Source: a virus
IMG/VR virus record: IMGVR_UViG_3300047440_000434
Location: 1-64,000 of that record
Reading direction: 5' to 3' (one strand)
DNA: 64,000 bases
The first letter of the stretch is position 1. Each line of letters begins with the position of its first letter. The notes under the pieces are model-generated. The model made no database searches. It saw only the letters and a list, made by a program, of their open reading frames with translations, and was not told the origin of the DNA. Positions 45,991-54,639 of this stretch are shown piece by piece. The position numbers were made by a program, and so were the translations under genes.

Positions 45991-46182
45991 TCACTCCTTT
46001 CCAAACACACGCCTCAGATCCTGGTTTAGCTCCTTGCCGCCACGTATGCCGTCACCCGGCGTGCTGCCGGTGAACACCATGCCGCGCATGCCCGGCTTGG
46101 TTAGCTTGAGATGCTGGCCCTTGGTTTTCGTTACCACATAGCCCCTGCTCTCAAGTTCACGTATGCGTTTGTTGGTACTCAC
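45991..46182 (-). CDS. HicA-like dsRBD-fold small protein
   Basis: 63 aa from GTG 46182. Pattern: RIRELESRGYVVTKTKGQHLKLTKPGMRGMVFTGSTPGD...KELNQDLRRVF, which matches the small HicA mRNA-interferase fold with the catalytic His in G-(S/Q)-H. Phage copies often lack an evident HicB antitoxin and may act as RNA-binding regulators. The ribosome site GGGAG comes from repeat copy 46188-46204 just upstream. Confidence 0.6.
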   Translation of the reverse strand: MSTNKRIRELESRGYVVTKTKGQHLKLTKPGMRGMVFTGSTPGDGIRGGKELNQDLRRVFGKE

Positions 46183-46187
46183 ATTGT

Positions 46188-46204
46188 TTTACTCCCGTAG
46201 TTGG
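46188..46204 (-). repeat. Dispersed inverted repeat, start-associated copy
   Basis: TTTACTCCCGTAGTTGG on the + strand; read leftward it gives GGGAGTAAAACAATGTG in front of the HicA-like gene. The outer right arm is degenerate, while the arm used as ribosome site is intact. Confidence 0.7.
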
Positions 46205-46247
46205 TTTTTTCATTGCGCGGGGGGTGGTCAGCGAACTCACATTACGT

Positions 46248-47822
46248 TTAGAACGCCTTCTTTTGTTGATGGAACAAATCCAGCAAACAATTCTGCATAC
46301 GCTGACGCTGACGCAACTTCGTGTACGTGGCCTGTTCGACGGGGGTGCCTACCATATGGACGATCATCGTCTTATGTTTCTGCCCTGGTCGATTGATCCG
46401 CGCGTTCGCCTGTTCGTAAATCTCAAGACTCGTGGTCGGCGAATACCAGACAATAGTGTCCGCCTCGGTCAGTGTCAAGCCATGTGCTAAAGTTTGTGGA
46501 TGCGCAACGATTATCCTAGGCGTGGAAGTTCCCTGGAAATCACTGAAGATTTTATCACGCGCCGCACGACCGATACCGCCGTGTATGATCGCGATATCAT
46601 ATTTTTGTTTACGCAAATACGACGAAACACCGAGTAGCGCGTGCATGAACGGAACCATGACCAGTACTTTCCGCTCGGTCTCATCAAGCACTTCGGTCAA
46701 CGCCGACAATCGCGTCGTCGCGTCCATTTCGTAGACGGTATGTTTGTCGGTATAGAGATAACCGCACGACACCTGTAGCAACTTGTTATGCAACACGCCC
46801 TGGTTGACCGCCGAGATGTCCTCGTTCTTCTGGGTCAGCATGTGGGCCTTGTGATATAACAGCGCGTAGGCTTTCTTCGCGTCCGCGTCGAGCATGACCG
46901 CCCGGTCGACAATCGAGCACTCCGGTAGCTCCATCACGTCATCGCGTGTGTAACGCACCGATGGCGACATGGCCTGACGCACGATGGTGTTCGCGTCCGG
47001 TTTCGGATACCAGCGGAACTGGTTGATCCGCCGCATGGTCAGATCCTGGAAGGACGTGAACGAGCGGGTGGTGCGCTCGGGTGTGAGCAGCCGCACCTGC
47101 GCCCAGGCGTCCGTTGGGGCGTTTGGCGTGGGGCTCCCGGTCAGCCCCCAGGCGTATTTGACGCCGGGATGGGCGATAAGGGCTCGCGCTGAGTTCCACA
47201 ACTCCGTGCGACGATTACGATAAATAGCCAACTCGTCCAGAACAACAATATCAAAGCCCGCTTCCTGGACCGCCGTGCCGAGGACTCGTAATCCATGATG
47301 ATTTACCACACATATGTCAGAACCTGAGTTCAACAGCTTGATACGTTTTTCTTTACTACCGTAGAGAACGACCACCCTGCGGCCCATCACCAGCTGGAAC
47401 AGTTCCTTTTCCCAGACGGGGGTGAGCGTGCTGAGCGGCGCGACCACGATCATTCGTTTGGCCTGACCGGTCCGCATGAGGTAATCGGCGGCGTAGATGA
47501 CGGATCTGGTCTTGCCGGTCCCCATCGAGCTTAGGACGTAGCACCGGTCGCTCTCGGACAGCAGCGCCGCCGTGGTGCGCTGGATATCCCACGGTTTGGT
47601 GTTCAGCCAGTCGTAGCGGGTCAGAATGGGTGCCGGGACGGGGATGCCCACGTTGCGGGCGATGCGGGCCTCGTCGGGCTTGTTGGGCAGCAGGAGCATC
47701 CGCGAGCCCTCCCACATGAAGGGCCTCGCGTGCGGCACCGCCGACGCCAGCGCGCCATCCCATGGGACGGCGACGTGCTGCCCGTCCTTGGTTATGAATG
47801 TGATCGGCGTTTCGGCGTTCAT
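46248..47822 (-). CDS. SNF2-like superfamily 2 helicase
   Basis: 524 aa from ATG 47822 (ATGA overlap with the nuclease gene); a frame extending to 48011 is only overlap. Walker A SSMGTGKTRS; DEAD-type VVLDELAIYRN; motif III LTGSPTPN; motif VI EQANARINRPGQKHK. This is the DEAD-like ATPase arrangement of SNF2-type DNA translocases. Coupled to a VRR-NUC nuclease, it probably remodels or processes forks and recombination intermediates. Confidence 0.8.
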   Translation of the reverse strand: MNAETPITFITKDGQHVAVPWDGALASAVPHARPFMWEGSRMLLLPNKPDEARIARNVGIPVPAPILTRYDWLNTKPWDIQRTTAALLSESDRCYVLSSMGTGKTRSVIYAADYLMRTGQAKRMIVVAPLSTLTPVWEKELFQLVMGRRVVVLYGSKEKRIKLLNSGSDICVVNHHGLRVLGTAVQEAGFDIVVLDELAIYRNRRTELWNSARALIAHPGVKYAWGLTGSPTPNAPTDAWAQVRLLTPERTTRSFTSFQDLTMRRINQFRWYPKPDANTIVRQAMSPSVRYTRDDVMELPECSIVDRAVMLDADAKKAYALLYHKAHMLTQKNEDISAVNQGVLHNKLLQVSCGYLYTDKHTVYEMDATTRLSALTEVLDETERKVLVMVPFMHALLGVSSYLRKQKYDIAIIHGGIGRAARDKIFSDFQGTSTPRIIVAHPQTLAHGLTLTEADTIVWYSPTTSLEIYEQANARINRPGQKHKTMIVHMVGTPVEQATYTKLRQRQRMQNCLLDLFHQQKKAF

Positions 47823-48133
47823 CCGTGCACCATGATCCCTTCCAGGTATTCCTCTAGTTCGCCAAATCCCTCGGTGTCGTCCATGCCGACGATCAGGAAC
47901 GTCGTGGCTCCCGACCGGCGCATACGCTCCATGACACGCTCTTGCAGCCGCGTCGTGCGGCCCGACTTCGCCTTGGCCTCGATGGAGAAGAAGCGCCCGT
48001 TGGCGCAGCAAAGAAAATCAACGGTGCGACTGCCCAGCCCCATTTGCACGGGCATGAAATAGTATATCTCCTCTTCGTATCGGTCCAGTAGTTTCTTGAT
48101 TTTGTCTTTGACCTTACCCTCTGGGGTGCTCAT
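47819..48133 (-). CDS. VRR-NUC nuclease
   Basis: 104 aa. Nuclease core: MGLGSRTVDFLCCANGRFFSIEAKAKSG (Asp, then Glu-x-Lys) and LQERVMERMRRSGATTFLIVG, as in virus-type VRR-NUC domains of the PD-(D/E)XK superfamily. Family members cut branched DNA. The ribosome site GGGAG is in repeat copy 48136-48152. ATGA overlap with the SNF2-like helicase gene indicates a joint function. Confidence 0.8.
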   Translation of the reverse strand: MSTPEGKVKDKIKKLLDRYEEEIYYFMPVQMGLGSRTVDFLCCANGRFFSIEAKAKSGRTTRLQERVMERMRRSGATTFLIVGMDDTEGFGELEEYLEGIMVHG

Positions 48134-48135
48134 CT

Positions 48136-48152
48136 TTTACTCCCGTCATAAA
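48136..48152 (-). repeat. Dispersed inverted repeat before VRR-NUC gene
   Basis: TTTACTCCCGTCATAAA. Read leftward, GGGAG lies six bases before the ATG at 48133. Confidence 0.75.
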
Positions 48153-48484
48153 CTAATCAGCACATATGCTATGAGTTCGGGGTCGATGACCGCGTATTCG
48201 ATCAGCATGTTCTCGAAGCGTTTGGTTATGGGCAGCATGGGTGCGCTGGCCAGCACGGTCTCGTTGCCCTTTCGGATGACCCTCCACCACGAGTCCCGCT
48301 TGTCGTCCCGATGGATGGCCACCCACGGCACGCCCTCGTGCATACCCACGTCGAACAGGATCTTGTCACGAACCTTCCGGGGGAACTGACGGCGCAACAA
48401 TCGGGTTTGGATGCCATACGAAGCGGTGTTGCCGAAGTCTGTTATGTTATAGGTTTTCAGTTCGCTCCGGGGGATGCGCGTCAT
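48146..48484 (-). CDS. Hypothetical protein between nuclease genes
   Basis: 112 aa, ATGA overlap with the gene before. Mixed alpha/beta (RKVRDKILFDVGMHEGVPWVAIHRDDKRDSWWRVIRK). No family recognised. It is co-transcribed with helicase and nucleases. The 3' end runs into the repeat copy before the VRR-NUC gene. Confidence 0.55.
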   Translation of the reverse strand: MTRIPRSELKTYNITDFGNTASYGIQTRLLRRQFPRKVRDKILFDVGMHEGVPWVAIHRDDKRDSWWRVIRKGNETVLASAPMLPITKRFENMLIEYAVIDPELIAYVLISL

Positions 48485-48906
48485 GGCGCATCCAGTAATA
48501 TCCTGGAGATATGTTCGTCCGACGGAAACTTGTCCACGTCGTGCAGTTCAAGTTCGCGCATGTTATCGAAGCAAACCGTGATGCGGTCCGTGCCGAACTC
48601 CAACCGGGATATGCGCGCCAGCACCCGGAACGGTAGCTGATCAACCAGGATCTTGGTGCGCGCCTCGATGAACACGCGCAATGGTTGTACGGCCACGTAC
48701 GGCGTGGACTGTCGCGCGGCCCCCAGAACATTCTGGTATGTGTTCGCCGCCTGTGCCGCGTTCCATTGCGCCGTGACGTTCGCGGCTATCTGTGCCTGTC
48801 GCGCCTGCGTCATGGCGATGCCGATGTTGTTGTAGTTTGGGTCGTTGGGGCCGTAACTCGGTGCCCCGGCTGCCCCGCTAAGGCCCAGCGGATCGACACC
48901 CATCAT
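48481..48906 (-). CDS. Hypothetical Ala/Gln/Asn-rich protein
   Basis: 141 aa from ATG 48906, two bases after the nuclease stop with GGAAG about five bases upstream; an ATG at 48999 would overlap that gene by 92 bp. Residues about 25-70 are Gln/Ala/Asn-rich helix (AMTQARQAQIAANVTAQWNAAQAANTYQ); the C-terminal half is beta-rich (FRVLARISRLEFGTDRITVCF). Function unknown. Confidence 0.5.
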   Translation of the reverse strand: MMGVDPLGLSGAAGAPSYGPNDPNYNNIGIAMTQARQAQIAANVTAQWNAAQAANTYQNVLGAARQSTPYVAVQPLRVFIEARTKILVDQLPFRVLARISRLEFGTDRITVCFDNMRELELHDVDKFPSDEHISRILLDAP

Positions 48907-48907
48907 A

Positions 48908-49585
48908 TCACTTCCCATGGAAGGGGCAGGAGGTAACCGCACACCACCGCTTACATAGCCCGCCAGGGTTTGGAGGATATTCCTGTGCTTGTCTGGCATG
49001 AACCATTTTCCCCACGCGCGGGAGGATGTCCCCCCAGATCTCGGTCACGCTCTCACGGGTAAACGTGGCGCGCTCGATATGATCGTAAGCGATGAACGCC
49101 AGCGCGGCGCGGATCTTCTTCACCTTCGTCGCATGGGCGAAAGTCACCACCGCCGCCAGCTGCAGCTGCGTCATGTCCTCGGTCGGCTTGCCCGTCTTGT
49201 AGTCGATGACGGTAGCGCGCTCGCCGTTGATGTTGGTGTAGTCCAGCACCATGCGGAACCACGCCCCACGCCCGAAAAACTTAGACGGTGACAGCGAACT
49301 GTCGAGCGCCAGCTTCTGCTCCGTGTGCACCGAGCCCTCGGCGTTGGCGAGCTTGTCCAGCAGCTTCTCGTGCGGCACCAGATCGGGCGGCAGGGGCGTG
49401 CCACGGCCCACGCGGGCGTCGAACGCCTCGTGGATGCGCTTGCCCTCGATCAAGGGCTTGCCCTCGGGCTCCTTGACGTCCTTGGAGACGTTGTAGGCGT
49501 AGTAGCGGCGCGGGCAGGTCTCGAAGTTCTTCAGCGCCGTGTAGCTCCAGGAGAAGCCCTCGGGGTTTACTACCGTCGTGCTCAT
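48908..49585 (-). CDS. RecB/Cas4-like PD-(D/E)XK nuclease with Cys cluster
   Basis: 225 aa. N-terminal WSYTALKNFETCPRRYYAYN with one Cys, His in the LIEGKRIHEAFD helix, catalytic ATVIDYKTGK (Asp, Lys), then helix TQLQLAAVV. The C-terminal CKRWCAVTSC supplies three Cys, so four in all could hold an Fe-S cluster as in AddB and Cas4. Such nucleases trim DNA ends for recombination. ATGA overlap with the next upstream gene. Repeat copy 49566-49582 covers the first codons. Confidence 0.75.
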   Translation of the reverse strand: MSTTVVNPEGFSWSYTALKNFETCPRRYYAYNVSKDVKEPEGKPLIEGKRIHEAFDARVGRGTPLPPDLVPHEKLLDKLANAEGSVHTEQKLALDSSLSPSKFFGRGAWFRMVLDYTNINGERATVIDYKTGKPTEDMTQLQLAAVVTFAHATKVKKIRAALAFIAYDHIERATFTRESVTEIWGDILPRVGKMVHARQAQEYPPNPGGLCKRWCAVTSCPFHGK

Positions 49586-50094
49586 GCGGCTTCATCCTTG
49601 GTTTTATGGGTCTTGTCCCATTTCTCTTGTTGTTCCGCCAGATACGCCGCTTTGTAATCATCCACGTTTTCGTAAACACGGTCATAAGGAACGCAGACCT
49701 TACCGTCCGGCATGGGATTGCCGGAACCCTCCATATTAGACCCCCAATCGTCCGTCATGATCGGTGTGACGATGCTGAAATCAGGTCGTTTCAGTGTTAT
49801 GGTCCAGGCGACGACAGGAGCCAGGTACACTCCAACTTCGGTCGGTCTGGCGGTATGATCATCGGTTTCATTACCAACCCATGGCACATAGACAAAAGCA
49901 TCCTTGGCCGCTGGAATTATAGTCGCCAGGAGATGGTCGGGATCGAAAGGCCGCTCCGTGGTATAGGTGGTCTTACCGTCGTAAAGCCGCCACGTTTCCG
50001 CACCTGTTTTCTCGTCCAGCGCTATCAGGCGGGCTTCATGGATGAGGTCCAGATTTACCCATCCATGCCCACCCGTATCGAAAAAACGGCTCAT
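49582..50094 (-). CDS. Hypothetical protein between polymerase and nuclease
   Basis: 170 aa, AAGGAG before the ATG, ATGA overlaps on both sides. It has beta-rich parts (EVGVYLAPVVAWTITLKRPDFSIVTPIM), an acidic middle and a basic helical end (YKAAYLAEQQEKWDKTHK). No family recognised. Tight coupling suggests a role in replication or nucleotide control. Confidence 0.55.
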   Translation of the reverse strand: MSRFFDTGGHGWVNLDLIHEARLIALDEKTGAETWRLYDGKTTYTTERPFDPDHLLATIIPAAKDAFVYVPWVGNETDDHTARPTEVGVYLAPVVAWTITLKRPDFSIVTPIMTDDWGSNMEGSGNPMPDGKVCVPYDRVYENVDDYKAAYLAEQQEKWDKTHKTKDEAA

Positions 50095-51950
50095 GTGTTC
50101 ACTCCTTTCTCAGCTTCGAGTAACGTCCGTCCCCAGCCCCCTTCGCTCGCCAGCGGCAGGTCCGGTGCCCATGTGGGGGCCACGGCGAAAGCACGTTCCA
50201 ATACCGCATCGAAGTCACGCACTTCGCTTTCCGGCACGAGGTAGTCATGGCTATCGTATGTGCTCATGAACGGGCGGTATCCCGAGTCGCGATGCACGGC
50301 GAGCATTATGTCGGTAACGACGATCCGAGCCAAGCCCTGAGTTATATTCTCGATGAATTTAGCGCCATATATTTTGCGCGGGCCACCGAACACGCCACGA
50401 TAAGTCGTCTTACGCCCCCATACGCCATCGTCCGGTTCCTCCTTCAGATCCGGGTAGGCGATAGCCATGCCGTTGGGCAGGTAGACGCACTCGTCGCCGA
50501 TCTCGATGACGGGGATGCCGGGGTCGGGCACGTCGCGCGGGTTGATCATTCGTTTCAGCGCGCCGTTGCCCCGCCACCATAGTTGCTTGATCGGCGCGTA
50601 TTCCTCCCGGTAGAAGTCCACCAGCTTGGCGGCTTCCTCCAGGTCCAGGGCGACGCTCACGCCCCCGTTGCCGATATACAGGGCATGACGGAACTTCACA
50701 TGGCCCGCGCCATAGCCGAGGCTCAGGATCGCGGTCTTGCCGGTGAAGCGTTCGAGCGTGTCGGCCTTGGTGATTTTACGACCGTAGAACTTCCATGCGA
50801 ACTCGGAATAAACGTCGCGTCCCTCGCGAAACGCCTTGACCAGCTTGTCGCACCCGGCCAGCCACGCGACCATGCGCGCCTCGATCTGCGATGAGTCCCG
50901 ATGCACGATGCGCATACCCGGTGGTGCCTCGATGGCGTCCCTTATGGGCGAGCCCCGGCGCAGGTTGGCGAAGTTATACCCGCCGTCGCCAGAGAAACGC
51001 CCGGTGTGCGCGCCGTAGTATTTGTAGGGCACCGGCATACCCACGTTACGCTGCGACAGGTTCAGCAGCGTGGCGGTGCGTGTCTCGTCGATGGTGGACT
51101 TGGCACCCAGGCGTACCGCCAGCGCCACCTGCGCGTCCAGGGGTATGTCGGGGTCGGCGCACAGATCCTTGAACTCCCGGTCGTTCCTGGCCAGCGCGAA
51201 GGTGGGCTGCCCGGTCGTGGGCGAGATCTTGGTCGGCGGCTCGACACCATACGACCGGAGTAACTCGGCGAACTTGATGTTCGAGGAGAACACCTCCTCG
51301 GGGATATGCGACACGCGAGCGAGCGACGCGGCCTTCTCGGCCTGGACCAGATGCAGGTACTCGGCCAGCTTGGCGGCGTTCAGCCGGGCCTGGGGCTCGA
51401 TGAACATGCGCAAGCTGAGATCCAACACCTTTAGTTCGCTCGGGGGGAATACCTTGATGAACCTGTCGAAGATGGCGCGGCAGAGGTCCGTGTCGTGCGC
51501 GCAGTAGTTCGCGTAGGTGGTGCGCTCCATGACGTTCAGGCTGGCGAGCGTGCGCCCCATCATGTCCTGGACCGTGGTGCCCTTGGCTTCCAGTTTGAAG
51601 TGCGCCGCCAGCTTGGCCAAGCTGGCATAGGTCAGCACGGGCCGGGTTATGGCGTTGGCCATGCCCAGCGTGTCCAGGTAGAGCGCGGGGACGATACCGA
51701 AGCGCCACGCCAGTATCGCCCCGTCGAAGCGCATGTTGTGCGCCAGCGCCGCCGTCTTGCTCCAGTCGATACAGGCGAACCCGGCGCGTATCGCATCCTC
51801 GCCGATGTTTACTACCGTCGGTCGATCCCCCACTTTCATCGAACACATGATCGCCTCGAAGCGCGGGTCGAGGATGTAGTCCACCTCGCTCATTTTCTTC
51901 AGCGAGTATTGTTTGTCGTAGTAAGTCTCGAAGTCTATCGTAACGATCAC
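50091..51950 (-). CDS. DNA polymerase, family A, with exonuclease domain
   Basis: 619 aa from GTG 51950 (GGAGG five bases upstream). N-terminal 3'-5' exonuclease: TIDFETY (Asp 5, Glu 7), AHNMRFDGAILA, and YCAHDTDL. Polymerase motif A HRDSSQIEARMVAWLAG, motif B RFTGKTAILSLGYG, motif C STYDSHDYLVPE. Motif C keeps the catalytic Asp but has Tyr where most members have Glu (HDE). It replicates the phage genome with the primase-helicase. Four repeat copies lie inside. Confidence 0.85.
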   Translation of the reverse strand: MIVTIDFETYYDKQYSLKKMSEVDYILDPRFEAIMCSMKVGDRPTVVNIGEDAIRAGFACIDWSKTAALAHNMRFDGAILAWRFGIVPALYLDTLGMANAITRPVLTYASLAKLAAHFKLEAKGTTVQDMMGRTLASLNVMERTTYANYCAHDTDLCRAIFDRFIKVFPPSELKVLDLSLRMFIEPQARLNAAKLAEYLHLVQAEKAASLARVSHIPEEVFSSNIKFAELLRSYGVEPPTKISPTTGQPTFALARNDREFKDLCADPDIPLDAQVALAVRLGAKSTIDETRTATLLNLSQRNVGMPVPYKYYGAHTGRFSGDGGYNFANLRRGSPIRDAIEAPPGMRIVHRDSSQIEARMVAWLAGCDKLVKAFREGRDVYSEFAWKFYGRKITKADTLERFTGKTAILSLGYGAGHVKFRHALYIGNGGVSVALDLEEAAKLVDFYREEYAPIKQLWWRGNGALKRMINPRDVPDPGIPVIEIGDECVYLPNGMAIAYPDLKEEPDDGVWGRKTTYRGVFGGPRKIYGAKFIENITQGLARIVVTDIMLAVHRDSGYRPFMSTYDSHDYLVPESEVRDFDAVLERAFAVAPTWAPDLPLASEGGWGRTLLEAEKGVNT

Positions 51951-51959
51951 CCACCCCTC

Positions 51960-52775
51960 CTATGTGAAAGTCCTGTCCGTCGGCAACTTCTCCCAGAAGT
52001 CCACGGTCGCCACGATGGGCTCCTGAGTATGGTCGTAGGGCGTCAGCATCATGCCCGCCGCGAGCACGGTGTCGGCCAGCTTCATCAGCGGGCGCAGCTG
52101 GTCCATGACCGTCGCGGCTGGCTCGTAGATAGCCAATGGCCTGTGCACGGCGTGCAACCTGTCCTTCCACGTATCGTGCCACAGTTTGTCGCTACTCCGT
52201 GACAGATGATAGGGCGTGCCCTCCACGTCATTGATGAGCGTGGCGAGCGTGGGCCACATGCGATGCAGGTGCGCGCAGGTTTTCGCATGTGCGCTCACCA
52301 CGTCCCTGACGACCGCGATGGTAATCTCGGTCATGCGCTTTTGTCGCACCGCCCTGTTGAGCCACGCGGCCAGGGCCTTTTGCTTCTCCTCGGGCAGCGG
52401 CTCACGGTCGAAGTTCAGGCTCGCGTAGCCTTGCGCGCCGATGGCGAACGACAGCGTGCGCATGTAGCTGTCCGGTTCCTTCCTCAGGTAGATGGGCTTA
52501 CGCAATTTGAGTCTGATGACGGCACCGCGAAGCAGCCCCGGCAGCTGCTCACGCTGGAAACCAAAGCGCCCGTCAGCATACGACGGGAGTGAAACCTTTT
52601 GCTTCGCGAGTTCGCGCATCGTCTCCACCTGATCACGCGGCATCGCCAGCATTTGCACGTCCTCGTGGTCGAGTGGGAAGTCCGAGAAGGCGTAGTCGAG
52701 CGTGCGTCCGCACAGCCGCTCCGCGCGCTGGCGCAGGAAGGTCTGCACGCTGTCGGAGATTTTCCAATTAGGCAT
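51960..52775 (-). CDS. Hypothetical replication-region protein
   Basis: 271 aa, GGAG upstream. It starts MPNWKISDSVQTFLRQRAERL; helical with a central alpha/beta part and a beta end (EPIVATVDFWEKLP). Not recognised. It lies directly upstream of the polymerase, so a role in replication is likely. Repeat copy 52577-52593 lies inside and is read as SLPSYADG. Confidence 0.55.
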   Translation of the reverse strand: MPNWKISDSVQTFLRQRAERLCGRTLDYAFSDFPLDHEDVQMLAMPRDQVETMRELAKQKVSLPSYADGRFGFQREQLPGLLRGAVIRLKLRKPIYLRKEPDSYMRTLSFAIGAQGYASLNFDREPLPEEKQKALAAWLNRAVRQKRMTEITIAVVRDVVSAHAKTCAHLHRMWPTLATLINDVEGTPYHLSRSSDKLWHDTWKDRLHAVHRPLAIYEPAATVMDQLRPLMKLADTVLAAGMMLTPYDHTQEPIVATVDFWEKLPTDRTFT

Positions 52776-52778
52776 AAC

Positions 52779-52901
52779 TCACTCCTTCTTTATGTAAGCG
52801 TCATAGACACAGCCCGCGAGAAACCCGATGGCGAGCGTGATCACGATGTCGAACAGGTCGAACTTCGGATAACCGATCCAGTCCAGGAACGGGTTCATCA
52901 T
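52779..52901 (-). CDS. 40-aa single-helix membrane protein
   Basis: It begins MMNPFLDWIGYPKFDLF, continues with a transmembrane stretch DIVITLAIGFLAGCVY and ends DAYIKKE. ATGA overlap with the regulator before it. The AAGGAG for the next gene lies in its last codons. The size and topology would suit a holin-like or membrane-anchoring peptide. Confidence 0.6.
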   Translation of the reverse strand: MMNPFLDWIGYPKFDLFDIVITLAIGFLAGCVYDAYIKKE

Positions 52902-53353
52902 TGGTTGTTATCCTGCGGCTCGGAATGGATGGCGAAGTATTTGGGCGCGATGTGCATCACCAGCCCTTGCTTCTTCATGTTCGACAGACGCCCCGACGCC
53001 GTGCCGTTGGGCATGTCCGCCAGATCCGCCAGTTCCCTGGCCGTCAGCCCCTGCTCGCCCGCCGCTTCCAACGCGGTCTTCACGATGTCGACGGTCGGCG
53101 TGTCATAGGTCCTGGGCTTGTAGGTCCCGCGCTTGCGGCCCGTACCCGTCCTGACCTTGCGCGGCGGCAAGCCCTCCGTGACATACATGCCGTTGGACTT
53201 CACTCCGGTCGTAAACTCCGGGATTATTTCCGATGTCCCCTCGGGCAGATCGGCGATCATGCCCTGGATGACACGCATGTGCGTGTGCAGCATCTCAGCC
53301 TGAGCGCGCAGCTTATCGTGCTGCGCGACCAGATACCGTCTTACTTCGTCCAT
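52898..53353 (-). CDS. Winged-helix regulator (MarR-like C-terminus)
   Basis: 151 aa, GAGGAG before the ATG. N-terminal coiled-coil helix (LVAQHDKLRAQAEMLHTHMRVIQGMIADL), a Pro/Arg/Lys-rich linker, then TPTVDIVKTALEAAGEQGLTARELADLADMPNGTASGRLSNMKKQGLVMHI, a typical winged helix. Copy 53199-53215 of the inverted repeat lies in its linker (EFTTGVKSNG), so it could autoregulate. It is the best candidate in the window for a repeat-binding protein, by inference only. Confidence 0.65.
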   Translation of the reverse strand: MDEVRRYLVAQHDKLRAQAEMLHTHMRVIQGMIADLPEGTSEIIPEFTTGVKSNGMYVTEGLPPRKVRTGTGRKRGTYKPRTYDTPTVDIVKTALEAAGEQGLTARELADLADMPNGTASGRLSNMKKQGLVMHIAPKYFAIHSEPQDNNQ

Positions 53354-53366
53354 GTGTTCTCACTCC

Positions 53367-54617
53367 TCAGATTTTAATACGAACCGTGTCGCCGAACGGC
53401 CCCACGGCGTCGCCCGTCGCCGCCCAGATCACGGGGTAGGCTGGCGCTTCGTCGGGGAAAGTGCCCTCCATGTCCGTCAGATAGATCAGCGCGTCGGGAC
53501 GCAGGTCCTGCTCCTTCACGTAGTCGAAGACAGGCTCGAAGCACGTGCCGCCGCCACCCTTGATGCCCTTCACGCGCAGGGCCTCGAACTCATCGACCGA
53601 CCAGAGTTCATCGACCTGCGAGACAGCGGCATCGCAGCCGATGACCACGATGCGTTTGGGTCGCACGTCCTGCAGCACGCCGCTCAGTTCAGACATGAAC
53701 ACCTGCATCTCGTCCGGTCCGACCGAGCCCGAGGTATCGACGCCGACTACTACGGTATTACAACCATAACCGTTACGCCCCGGCATGATCGTGATCGGGT
53801 TCATCACCAACCTGCGCCGGTTGGGTTTCGTCCATGTCTCGCCGCGATAGCCCACCTTGCCCGTCACGAGCAGACGCACGTGCTCACGCCAGTTGATCTG
53901 CGGTGCCAGTATCTCCTCGACCAGACGCTGGATGCTGCCCGGCACGTCACCCATGGCCTTGGCGACAGCGTAAGCCTGGGCCACGGCTTCCTTGAACTCG
54001 CTCTCGCTGGGCAGGTCCGTGCCACCATCCGCGTCCGTGGACGGCTCCAGGATCTCGTCAAAGGTCCCGTCACCGTTGAGCGCCTGTTGGTCGCCCTTCT
54101 GTCCGCCCTGCCCGCTGCCCTTGCGCTTCGGTGGCGGCGGGCACATGCCCGGTTTGAACAGCCGCTCGTAGACGTCCTCCCACAATTCGCTGCCCTTGAT
54201 GGCCTTATCGAAGAGCCACGCGGGATTGATCGTGCCGACGCCCGTCTCGACCAGATCGGCGTTAATACAGTAGTCAGCGCAGACGTTGCCGAACTTCTGA
54301 TCGTAGGGCAGGTTCCTCAACTTGCCTTCGCGCTGGTAGTGGATCATCCGCGTGGGATGCTGGCTCACCAGATGGCTCATCTCATGGGCGAGGATGAACA
54401 CCTGCTCTGGCACGGTGAACCCGCAGATGTAATCGGGATTGAGAAGTATGCGACGCCCGTCGGTCGCCGCCGTCGGCATGTCCTTCGTGAACACCTCACG
54501 GCCCAGCGAGTAATAGAGGTGGGAATAAAAGGGACTGGAAACCATGAACGCCACGCGGGCGATTTCCATCTTGCGCTCCTGCTCGGGTGTCAGGGTCGCC
54601 ACTTTCATTTTAGCCAT
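53367..54617 (-). CDS. VWA-type metallopeptidase-like protein (DUF2201-like)
   Basis: 416 aa. The N-terminal part carries LAHEMSHLVSQH, a zinc HExxH at residues 78-82, with further helices. After a Gly/Lys/Gln-rich linker comes a VWA domain with MIDAS motif VVGVDTSGSVG (about 292-302) and YLTDMEGTFPDEAPAYPVIWA. This fold pairs with MoxR AAA ATPases such as the one at 56217-57383. Together they are thought to act as a chaperone or remodelling machine. Ribosome site AGGAG is in repeat copy 54623-54639. Confidence 0.75.
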   Translation of the reverse strand: MAKMKVATLTPEQERKMEIARVAFMVSSPFYSHLYYSLGREVFTKDMPTAATDGRRILLNPDYICGFTVPEQVFILAHEMSHLVSQHPTRMIHYQREGKLRNLPYDQKFGNVCADYCINADLVETGVGTINPAWLFDKAIKGSELWEDVYERLFKPGMCPPPPKRKGSGQGGQKGDQQALNGDGTFDEILEPSTDADGGTDLPSESEFKEAVAQAYAVAKAMGDVPGSIQRLVEEILAPQINWREHVRLLVTGKVGYRGETWTKPNRRRLVMNPITIMPGRNGYGCNTVVVGVDTSGSVGPDEMQVFMSELSGVLQDVRPKRIVVIGCDAAVSQVDELWSVDEFEALRVKGIKGGGGTCFEPVFDYVKEQDLRPDALIYLTDMEGTFPDEAPAYPVIWAATGDAVGPFGDTVRIKI

Positions 54618-54622
54618 GTAGT

Positions 54623-54639
54623 TTCACTCCTGTAGTAAA
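54623..54639 (-). repeat. Dispersed inverted repeat before VWA gene
   Basis: TTCACTCCTGTAGTAAA; read leftward it ends in AGGAGTGAA, the ribosome site of the VWA protein gene, directly downstream of the upstream gene's stop. Confidence 0.75.

Noticed and set aside
46248-48011. Longer helicase start at 48011
   Set aside because: The extra 63 residues are the shadow of the VRR-NUC gene; ATG 47822 has the ATGA coupling and begins the credible protein.
51910-51926. Half copy of the dispersed repeat at the polymerase start
   Set aside because: Only the arm GTAGTAAG is present; the other arm is unrelated.
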